Source: Corynebacterium sp. Marseille-P3884
GTDB lineage: Bacteria > Actinomycetota > Actinomycetes > Mycobacteriales > Mycobacteriaceae
Direction of reading: 5' to 3'
DNA length: 64,000 nt
NCBI RefSeq assembly: GCF_017942225.1
Contig: NZ_JAGKSD010000010.1
Span: forward strand, 22,713 to 86,712
Both the position numbers and the translations under genes were made by a program. Below are positions 55,872 to 64,000 of the stretch, one piece after another (within the stretch, counting starts at the first letter, position 1; each line of letters opens with the position of its first letter). The notes beneath the pieces are model-generated. The model made no database searches. It was not told where the DNA came from and worked only from the letters and a program-made list of their open reading frames with translations.

Positions 55872-57571
55872 TGCTCACGCTCCTCGGCCGACTCGGCGGA
55901 GTCTTTGGGGGCGGCGAAATCGGACGCGTCCATCGACGTCGACGCCTCCGGCCGAGACGTGCCAGAAGGCAGGGCAGGCAGGTCGCGCTGGGTGCGCACG
56001 AGCTCAGGCGCTTCCTCTTCCTCGGGCGCGCCGGGAGCACGCAGCTCGAGCGGCGCCTGTGTGTAACCGGCCTCCGGGTCACGCGGCAGCACGAGACGGA
56101 ACTGGGAGCCGACACCGGCGGTGCCGGCTGCATCGAGGATGCCGTGATGAAGTTGCGCGTCCTCGCGGGCGATGGCCAGGCCCAGGCCGGTGCCGCCGGA
56201 GTGGCGTTTGCGAGAGGAATCGGCGCGCCAGAAGCGGTTGAACACCAGCTCCTCCTGCCCCGGTTTAAGACCCACGCCGCCGTCGGTGACGGTGATGGCC
56301 ACGGCTTCGTCGTTGGCGGCCAGTTCGAGGCACACCGGGTTGCCCTCGGAGTGGTCGATGGCGTTGGCCAAAAGGTTGCGCACGATGCGCTCGATGCGGC
56401 GGGCATCGCCGACCATGTGCACGGGCTCGTCGGGCACGTCGAATTCGACGGCCACATCGAGTTCCTCGGCCAGCACAGAGGTCTGGGCCCAAGCGGATTC
56501 GATCGGCGAGCGCGCGTCCATTTTGGCGGCGGACAGGTCGGCCACGCCGGCGTCGTGACGCGAAATCTCCAGCAGGTCTGCGAGCAGCGCTTCGAAGCGG
56601 TCGAGCTCGCGGATCATGAGCTGGGAGGCGCGCTGGGTGTGCGGTTCGAGATTCTCCTCGTCTCCGGCGATCATGTCGGCGGCCATGCGCACTGTGGTCA
56701 GAGGTGTGCGCAGCTCGTGTGAGACATCCGAGGTGAACTGACGTTGCAGGTCGCCGTATTCCTCCAGCTGCGTGATCTTGCTGGACAGGTTGTCGGCCAT
56801 GTCGTTGAAGGACAGCGCGAGGCGCGCCATCTCGTCCTCGCCTTCGACGGCCATGCGTTCACGCAGGTGCCCACCGGCGAGCCGCTCGGCAATGCGCGAT
56901 GCGGAGCGCACGGGGGCGACGAGCTGTTGCGATGACAGCCACGCGATGCCCACGAGCAGCACCACGACGACGATGCCGGCGGAGGTGAGCAGGCCGCGCA
57001 TGAGCGCGAGCGTCTGACGCTCCGACTGCATGTCCATGACGAGGTAGAGCTGCAGCCCCGGAATATCGGAATCAGTGGGTGTGCCGATAATCAGCGCGTC
57101 GTAGATCCGCTCGCCGCTGTTGACGGGGTTGAACTGGTAGGCCACCTGACCCTGGGCGACGAAATCGGTGAGGCGCTGCGGGACCGTGAAATTCTCCGGG
57201 GAGGTGATCACCCCGTTCTTCTGCGGCACCACCAACACCGGCTCGTAGGCGCCGGTGGCGGGTTGGTCTTGTTGGGAGCTCTGCGCCAATGCCGCACGCG
57301 CGGTGTTGAGGCGCCCCTGGGTGGACGCGCCGGTGGCGGAGGTATTGCGCAGCTGCTCCTCTACCGTGCCGCGGACACGCTCGAGGTCGTTCTCCGCGTT
57401 TTCCAGTTTCAGGTCCACGAGGCGCTGCGTGACCACGGACGCGAGGGCGAGCGCGAGCACGCCCATGACGATCGCGGAGACGATGAGCACCGTGCCCACG
57501 AACCGGACCTGCAGCGAGGTCCGCCACCGTTGGGCAAGGTTTTCCCTGGCCCGTTTTAGGTTGGTAACCAG
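55868..57571 (-). CDS. mtrB: Sensor histidine kinase MtrB, non-standard start
   Basis: Membrane segments near the start and near residue 195, HAMP (SASRIAERLAGGHLRERM), HisKA with VSHELRTPLTTVRMA and an ATPase ending GGTGLGLAIA. The first ATG/GTG in frame is GTG 57499 (MGTVLIVSAIVMG), which would omit a conserved basic region (LKRARENLAQRWRTSLQVRF). That region reads back to CTG 57571, with GGGGGTG ten bases upstream and the mtrA stop just before. The CTG start gives 567 residues; the GTG start 543. Confidence 0.82.
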   Translation of the reverse strand: MVTNLKRARENLAQRWRTSLQVRFVGTVLIVSAIVMGVLALALASVVTQRLVDLKLENAENDLERVRGTVEEQLRNTSATGASTQGRLNTARAALAQSSQQDQPATGAYEPVLVVPQKNGVITSPENFTVPQRLTDFVAQGQVAYQFNPVNSGERIYDALIIGTPTDSDIPGLQLYLVMDMQSERQTLALMRGLLTSAGIVVVVLLVGIAWLSSQQLVAPVRSASRIAERLAGGHLRERMAVEGEDEMARLALSFNDMADNLSSKITQLEEYGDLQRQFTSDVSHELRTPLTTVRMAADMIAGDEENLEPHTQRASQLMIRELDRFEALLADLLEISRHDAGVADLSAAKMDARSPIESAWAQTSVLAEELDVAVEFDVPDEPVHMVGDARRIERIVRNLLANAIDHSEGNPVCLELAANDEAVAITVTDGGVGLKPGQEELVFNRFWRADSSRKRHSGGTGLGLAIAREDAQLHHGILDAAGTAGVGSQFRLVLPRDPEAGYTQAPLELRAPGAPEEEEAPELVRTQRDLPALPSGTSRPEASTSMDASDFAAPKDSAESAEEREQ

Positions 57572-57577
57572 GGTCTG

Positions 57578-58261
57578 TTACACCCCCGGCCGTCCAGTCT
57601 TGTAGCCCACTCCGCGGACGGTGAGGACGATCTCGGGATTCTCCGGGTCGTGCTCGATCTTGGAGCGCAGGCGCTGAACGTGCACGTTGACCAGTCGGGT
57701 GTCGGAGGCGTTGCGGTAGCCCCACACGGATTCGAGGAGTTCCTCGCGGGTGTGCACCTGGTGCGGCTTGCGCGCCAGCTCGACGAGCAGGTCGAATTCG
57801 AGCGGGGTGAGGTTGATCTCGGTGTCGCCGCGGGTGACGATGTGTTGCGGAACGTCGACCGTCAGATCGCCGATCTCGAGCACTTCGCTGGGCTCGTCGG
57901 TGTTCTGGCGCAGCCGCGCACGGATGCGGGCGACGAGCTCACGCGGTTTGAACGGCTTGGTGATGTAGTCGTCCGCGCCGGATTCCAGGCCCAGCACCAC
58001 GTCGACGGTGTCGGTCTTGGCCGTGAGCATGACGATCGGCACGGCGGATTCCTTGCGGATCTCCTTGCAGATATCCACGCCGCTCATGCCCGGGAGCATG
58101 AGGTCCAACAAGATCAAGTCCGGCTGGTATTCACGGAACGCGGGGATCGCCTCGAGGCCGTCGACGACGGGCTTTGCTTCAAACCCTTCAGCCTCCAGCA
58201 CGATGGTCAGCATCTCGGAGATCGCGGGGTCATCGTCCACGACGAGGATCTTGTTCGTCAT
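57578..58261 (-). CDS. mtrA: Response regulator MtrA
   Basis: 227 residues from ATG 58261. Receiver domain with acid pocket DDD (9-11), phosphoacceptor Asp53 (LILLDLMLPG) and Lys in ITKPFKPREL. OmpR-type winged helix (LTPLEFDLLVELARKPHQV, WGYRNASDTRLVNVHVQRL). Essential regulator of cell wall and division genes with MtrB/LpqB. Confidence 0.95.
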   Translation of the reverse strand: MTNKILVVDDDPAISEMLTIVLEAEGFEAKPVVDGLEAIPAFREYQPDLILLDLMLPGMSGVDICKEIRKESAVPIVMLTAKTDTVDVVLGLESGADDYITKPFKPRELVARIRARLRQNTDEPSEVLEIGDLTVDVPQHIVTRGDTEINLTPLEFDLLVELARKPHQVHTREELLESVWGYRNASDTRLVNVHVQRLRSKIEHDPENPEIVLTVRGVGYKTGRPGV

Positions 58262-58296
58262 CTTTGACTCCTTGCTGCGTTGCGTTACCGCATACC

Positions 58297-58941
58297 TTAG
58301 TGCGCGGATGGGCGCGAAAGTGCGCCGATAGATTGCATGATAGGCCCCGTTTCGCTCGCGCGGAGCCACCGGCCCTCCCAGTCGTGTTCCGCCATGTCGA
58401 CGTAGGCCGCGTACGTGGCGTCTTGCAGGGCGGTGTCGCGTTCGTAGCGGTCGCGGGTGCGAGAGGCATCGAGGCTTTCGCGTTTCGCGGCGCGTTCGCG
58501 CGCGGTCTCCGGCGAGGTGTCGACGAGGACGTGCAGGTCCGGCCGCGGCAGGCCGAGGCGCTCGAATTCGAGCTCGGCGACCCACGCGCGGTCGCTGGTA
58601 CGCCCCGTGCGCGCCGACGTGTACGCCGCATTCGACGCGACGTAGCGGTCGAGCAGGAGCACATCCCTTATCGACGACGCCCAGCGCCGCAGTTCATCCA
58701 CGACCCCATGCCGGTCAAGCGCGAACATGACGGCCATCCCGTGCGCGGAGTCGGTGAGGTCCCCCATCTTCCCGTGCAGGGCGTCGGCGGCCAGCTGAGC
58801 ATGGATGGACTCGTTATAACGCGGAAACGCCATCGTGGCCGCGCTGTCGATCCCGTCGACGGTCGGGAGTTCGCGGATCAGTTTTTGAACCAGGGTGTGC
58901 TTGCCGGCGCCGTCGATTCCTTCGAGAGCAATGATCATCAT
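58297..58941 (-). CDS. tmk: Thymidylate kinase
   Basis: 214 residues. P-loop EGIDGAGKHT (His where Ser/Thr is usual before the last Thr), DR in LLLDRYVASNAAY, LID-like segment rich in Arg. Phosphorylates dTMP to dTDP. Rv3247c position, 36 bases before mtrA. Confidence 0.9.
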   Translation of the reverse strand: MMIIALEGIDGAGKHTLVQKLIRELPTVDGIDSAATMAFPRYNESIHAQLAADALHGKMGDLTDSAHGMAVMFALDRHGVVDELRRWASSIRDVLLLDRYVASNAAYTSARTGRTSDRAWVAELEFERLGLPRPDLHVLVDTSPETARERAAKRESLDASRTRDRYERDTALQDATYAAYVDMAEHDWEGRWLRASETGPIMQSIGALSRPSAH

Positions 58942-58972
58942 GCCACCTCGCTGCTAACTGAGCTCTGCGAAG

Positions 58973-60421
<1,449 letters not shown>

Positions 60422-60495
60422 TGATTTCTCTCCTTGATAATGCAAATGCGCGTCAATGATGTGTCGTGGCCAGCTTAGGGGTTCGGCCGCAGTGC

Positions 60496-60849
60496 TTAGG
60501 ACAGTGCCTCGATGAACTGGTCGACGTCCTGCTCGGAGTCGACGTCCTCGAGGATCGTCACCGCTGCGTCGATAAGCTTCTCGTCGAGCTCTACGGAAGA
60601 CGCGCGCAGGAAAGAGTAGGTGTCTGCGGTCTCGCCGGCGCTGAACGGCGCACCCGCCCAGATCGCGGCGATGGTGGCTGCGGCCTGGCCGTTAAGGAGG
60701 TCGTCCTCGGAGGCGTTGTCCTTATCGCGGGCCAGCAGGCACGCGTCACGCACCGCTTCTACCCTTTCGTCGAAGTCCATTTCCGCTAGGTCGTCGAGAA
60801 AATCGACGTTCACGTCCTCATCGAAGATGGCCATATCCCAGGTGCTCAC
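60496..60849 (-). CDS. DUF4259 small protein
   Basis: 117 residues from GTG 60849 with AAGGAG upstream. Contains [20 protein letters not shown] and ends in an acidic helix. Function unknown; stands just upstream of sahH. Confidence 0.82.
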   Translation of the reverse strand: MSTWDMAIFDEDVNVDFLDDLAEMDFDERVEAVRDACLLARDKDNASEDDLLNGQAAATIAAIWAGAPFSAGETADTYSFLRASSVELDEKLIDAAVTILEDVDSEQDVDQFIEALS

Positions 60850-61193
60850 GCCGTGCTCCTTCCGGCTCGTCCCGTGCAGGTGATTCAACTACGTCAAGGT
60901 CCACTTCTACTGTCTCGCTGGCGGGATGTCCACCACCTTTTCGGGCTCTGCGGGAGGCAGACGCGGTATGTGCGACACGCCGGGCCAAGAATTGGGGGTG
61001 GATTCACGCACGATTAATTGGTAGCTTGTTATCGAGTTGTTATGAGCACCACGTGGCCGGGCTCACACGCAGGTCACGGGGGCCTCACGGAACACAATGA
61101 AGCACGCGTTAACGCTGAGTCATCAATAGCGATATACCAAGTACCAAGCACACCGCGCAGCCGAACGCGAAAAACACTCAGGGAGGTAAGGAG
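60850..61193 (+). other. Intergenic region before the low-complexity protein
   Basis: 344 bases without a supported gene. A GCGTTAACGC palindrome (61106-61115) and TATACC (61132) might belong to a rightward promoter; GGAGG precedes ATG 61194. Confidence 0.4.
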
Positions 61194-62126
61194 ATGCCGG
61201 AGATGGAATTGACCAATCGCCGCTTCGCCATTTTCCTTACCTCTGGCCTGACGCTGGCGGTGCTCGTCGGCCTGCTGGTGTGGAAGGTCTCTGACTCGGG
61301 TGTGACCCTGAACAGCCAGGAGACGGAATTCGCTGGCCAGCCTGTCGCCGCCACGGACGCGACCGCGCAGCAGCGCACCGCGGATGAGCCCACGTCCTCC
61401 GAGATGTCATCCAGCGAGACCACTGACGGCTCCGCAAGCGCTGGCATGGACGCATCCACCGGTGCCGGCAATGGCAACGGCGGCGGCAACGTCGCGGGTC
61501 CGGTCAAGGATCCGCTGGCCCCGCCGAACGCGAATTTGAACGGCAACCGCGGCGAATCCGCTGAGCCGTCCTACTACCGTCCGACGAATGCCGCGCCGGC
61601 ACCTGCCCCGGCTCAGCCGCAGCAGCAACAGCCGCAGCCGCAACAGCAGCAGAGCGTCCGCACATCCGCCCCGGCGCCGCAGCGCGCACCGGATAGCGCT
61701 GACCCGTCCACCCCGCAGGGCGAGGCACCGGACACGACGACGCCGTCGGGCTCCACGACCGTGGTGCCGAATGAACCGTCCGAGCCTAAGCGTCCGTCCG
61801 AGCCTGCGGAGCCCGGGGTCCAGGAAGGTGCGCACCCGCCGGCGGTTGATGCGGAACTGCAGTCCGGCAACGACACGATCGAGATTGCCCCATCGGATGC
61901 GAGGGCCGCTGCCGAAGCACTGGGTGTCGCTCCCGCTGCCGATGAGAAGCAGGACGCGCCGAAGAAGCGCCCGGAAGACCCGTTCTCCGCATCCACGCGC
62001 GTGCAGCAGGCCCCGGCTCCCGAGGATGCCAAGGACGAGGTCCCGGAAACGGCGGAAGGCGCTGCACTGCCCCCGAAGTCGGACGCGCAGGCGAATTCCG
62101 CGGAGACCAACTCCGCAGAAAAATAG
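61194..62126 (+). CDS. Membrane-anchored low-complexity protein
   Basis: 310 residues. One membrane helix (about residues 9-30), then an exported, disordered chain rich in Pro, Ala, Ser and Glu, with PQQQQPQPQQQQ near residue 145 and repeats of PSEPKRPSEPAEP. No catalytic motif. It could be a cell-envelope spacer or a partner of cell wall proteins; it lies alone between the DUF4259 and manA genes. Confidence 0.7.
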   Translation: MPEMELTNRRFAIFLTSGLTLAVLVGLLVWKVSDSGVTLNSQETEFAGQPVAATDATAQQRTADEPTSSEMSSSETTDGSASAGMDASTGAGNGNGGGNVAGPVKDPLAPPNANLNGNRGESAEPSYYRPTNAAPAPAPAQPQQQQPQPQQQQSVRTSAPAPQRAPDSADPSTPQGEAPDTTTPSGSTTVVPNEPSEPKRPSEPAEPGVQEGAHPPAVDAELQSGNDTIEIAPSDARAAAEALGVAPAADEKQDAPKKRPEDPFSASTRVQQAPAPEDAKDEVPETAEGAALPPKSDAQANSAETNSAEK

Positions 62127-62136
62127 CTAGAACGAG

Positions 62137-63330
62137 CTACTTCCCTACCCGCGCGTAGAACACTTCCGCGCGGTCAGAACCGTCACGAGCGCTCACGCGC
62201 ACATCCGGGTCGCAAGCGGGAATCCACGCGGCGGTGCCCGGGGTCAATTCGAGCGGGCCGCAATCGACCGCACCGTCGGTGCACAGAACGATCGCCGGAC
62301 CAGCGGAGGCCGCATCGAAGCCGGCACCGTCAGCGAGCTCGTAGCGGGTGAGGTGGAAATCCCGCACGGGCACATCGAAAGCACACGCGCCGTCGATCGC
62401 ATCAGCGTGCACGCGCGGGTTCACCAGCGTGGAAAAGTCGGTGATGCGCACCAGTTCCGGCACGTCCACGTGCTTGGTGGTCAGCCCGCCGCGGAGCACA
62501 TTATCCGAGTTCGCCATGATCTCCACGGCCATGCCCGACAGGTAGGCATGCAGCCGCCCAGCACCGAGGTACATCGCCTCACCGGGGGCGAGCTCAACGA
62601 AATTGAGCAGCAGCGATGCCAGCACACCGACATCGCCCGGGTGTGCCTCGTCCAGTTCGACGAAGCAGCGCGCAGCTTCGCGCATCCAGTCCGGCGTGCC
62701 GGAAAACGCACGCTTATCGACGCATCCCCGTACCCCGTCAATCACCTCCACCCGCTTGGCGCGCGGTAGTGAGATCCACGTGGTGAACAGTGCCCGGAGG
62801 CCCTCTTCCTCGTTTTCCGATTGGAGCATGGCCGAATAGCGGCTGAGCCCCGGGCAGTCGAGGTAGTCGAAGAATTCGAGCGTCTGCTTCGCCGGGCGCA
62901 GCCCCGCGAGCGCGCGGAAGGGCGTGAGCGCGACGAGCAGCTCGGGCTTGTGGTTCGGGTCTTTGTAATTCCGCTCCGGCGCATCCAGCGCGATCCCGGC
63001 GGTGTTCTCCGCCTCGAATCCGGCGCGGGCTTGCGCTGATGTCGGGTGCGCCTGGATGGACAGCGGGGAATCAGCCGCGAGGATCTTCAGCAAGAACGGC
63101 AGCGAGTCACCGTAGCGCCCACGGACCTCTACCCCGAGTGCGTCGGCGGGGTCATCGGCGATTACCTCGTCCAGCCCCACGCCCTCGATCGTGGCGGGTG
63201 CCGCGGAGTGCGAACCGAACCACAGCTCCGCCTCCGGTGTCGCCGACGGGGATTCATCCCCGCGCAGGTCCGCCAATAATGTTCGCGAGCCCCACGGATA
63301 GGTCTGCAGCGCTGGTGTGAGCAGCTCCAC
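62137..63330 (-). CDS. manA: Mannose-6-phosphate isomerase
   Basis: 397 residues. Type I PMI with zinc ligands in IQAHPTSAQA, NHKPELLVAL and AGRLHAYLSG. Interconverts F6P and M6P for cell-wall mannan and lipoarabinomannan. Rv3255c position, next to the TobH-like gene. Confidence 0.93.
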   Translation of the reverse strand: MELLTPALQTYPWGSRTLLADLRGDESPSATPEAELWFGSHSAAPATIEGVGLDEVIADDPADALGVEVRGRYGDSLPFLLKILAADSPLSIQAHPTSAQARAGFEAENTAGIALDAPERNYKDPNHKPELLVALTPFRALAGLRPAKQTLEFFDYLDCPGLSRYSAMLQSENEEEGLRALFTTWISLPRAKRVEVIDGVRGCVDKRAFSGTPDWMREAARCFVELDEAHPGDVGVLASLLLNFVELAPGEAMYLGAGRLHAYLSGMAVEIMANSDNVLRGGLTTKHVDVPELVRITDFSTLVNPRVHADAIDGACAFDVPVRDFHLTRYELADGAGFDAASAGPAIVLCTDGAVDCGPLELTPGTAAWIPACDPDVRVSARDGSDRAEVFYARVGK

Positions 63331-63387
63331 GTGTGTTCGCCTCTTCTCCTACTGCGTGTTCTGCATGTTCTGTTGGCTGTAGTTGTT

Positions 63388-64000
63388 TCACTCGACCTGC
63401 ATTGCCGTAGCCGCGAGGCCACGCACGATGAGCCGGAGCGCCGCGGAGAACTCGTCTCCTGTAGCGGCCGCGCCGTCGGTCTCGACATATTCGGCGCGTG
63501 CCCCGAGAAGGTGCGCATCGCGCTGCGCCCAGACGATAGTCTTCACCGGAACCTGGGCGGGCGGCCCGTCAATGAGGGGGTCATAGAAGATATCGTCCGT
63601 CGCCCCGCTCGAGTTACCCGCCGACTCGGCGGAAGTCTGCTCCAACGCCCGAGCCAGGTCCTCGCGGCCGACAAAGCCGCTGGGCAGGCCATGGGCGGAC
63701 CAAAGCGCGGAAATCAGCGCGGCCACCGCGGCACCGACCGGGGTGTATCCGGTGTGCAAGATCCGTGCGCCGTCGACGAATTCACGCAGCTGACGCGCGG
63801 CATTGACCGACACGTCGCGTTCCGGGGAGAGCTGGCGGAGTTCGAAGTCGATGGCGTCGGCGGGGCCGTCGATAAGCGCTTGCGTGTCCGTGAGTGCGGC
63901 ACACACCGCGGCGATCGCGGCGATGGTGCGCAGCGGGGACGCGCCGTCCGCTGTCGGCGGGGCGGGCAGGCAGATCACGCCGCGCGGGATGTCCTCGACC
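63388..64000 (-). CDS. TobH-like SIS-domain protein (partial, 5' end outside window)
   Basis: 204 residues are visible; the frame is open to the right edge (VEDIPRGVICLPAPP), so the start lies beyond. Features of Rv3256c-like proteins: NAARQLREFVDGARILHTGY, TPVGAAVAALISALW. Related to bifunctional sugar-phosphate isomerases but without a clear active site here. Likely acts with manA in sugar-phosphate metabolism. Confidence 0.8.
   Translation of the reverse strand, partial: VEDIPRGVICLPAPPTADGASPLRTIAAIAAVCAALTDTQALIDGPADAIDFELRQLSPERDVSVNAARQLREFVDGARILHTGYTPVGAAVAALISALWSAHGLPSGFVGREDLARALEQTSAESAGNSSGATDDIFYDPLIDGPPAQVPVKTIVWAQRDAHLLGARAEYVETDGAAATGDEFSAALRLIVRGLAATAMQVE

Noticed and set aside
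60422..60495. SAH riboswitch before sahH
   Set aside because: Only 74 bases with no matching fold; nothing resembles the conserved core.

Overview
The window is a high-G+C actinobacterial chromosome segment, almost certainly a Corynebacterium. The evidence is the AdnA/AdnB helicase-nuclease pair, a WhiB-family regulator beside sigH/rshA, mtrAB-lpqB, a 24-residue bL37 ribosomal protein, DUF3107/DUF3152/DUF6459 family genes, and a canonical DtxR iron box. From about 16.5 to 64 kb the gene order follows, with gaps, the Mycobacterium tuberculosis block from Rv3193c (UPF0182) to about Rv3256c (TobH-like). This shared order supports many of the product calls. No species is named because no rRNA or other diagnostic marker is present.

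Layout. (1) 1-2.9 kb: a DipZ-type thiol-disulfide membrane protein (cut by the window edge) is divergent from a small Met-rich lipoprotein followed by an ECF sigma/anti-sigma pair (SigK/RskA type). The two transcription units share one symmetric promoter region. (2) 2.9-9.8 kb: a frameshifted TDT transporter, then a leftward iron-regulated operon headed by a DtxR box. Two half-size ABC transporters in it are intact or nearly so, but three upstream genes have collapsed to short remnants. A luciferase-like oxidoreductase follows. (3) 9.8-16.4 kb: a chromate transporter, two converging genes that have lost their 3' ends, and an insertion-element graveyard (resolvase tail, IS3, IS6 and IS1634-like fragments). 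The graveyard surrounds a membrane-anchored alpha/beta hydrolase with tandem operators. An intact IS150-type IS3 element has inserted in the terminator loop of the initiator tRNA gene. (4) 16.5-41 kb: UPF0182 membrane protein, YlbL-type Lon protease, zincin-type genes, a cyclodehydratase/ThiF-like protein, UvrD2, a K+ channel, AdnB-AdnA, DUF3152, DUF3107, RhlE helicase and a beta-propeller protein. (5) 41-49 kb: WhcE/WhiB1, bL37, RshA-SigH, YbaK, SRAP/HMCES, AroA, RsgA, and an ArsR-MFS efflux module inserted after rsgA. (6) 49-64 kb: SecA, HPF, ComF, LpqB-MtrB-MtrA, Tmk, SahH, ManA and a TobH-like gene cut by the right edge.

Functional themes are envelope and redox stress (SigK, SigH/RshA, WhcE, MtrAB-LpqB, DipZ), DNA repair (AdnAB, UvrD2, SRAP) and protein export/translation (SecA, HPF, RsgA, bL37, initiator tRNA).

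The most unusual signal is a 10-base word, CGTCGATAAG / CTTATCGACG. It occurs 15 times in the 64 kb, always inside protein-coding sequence, on both strands and in several reading registers, often by using codons that are rare in such a G+C-rich genome. It looks like DNA-level selection (a genome-wide interspersed signal) rather than a protein motif.
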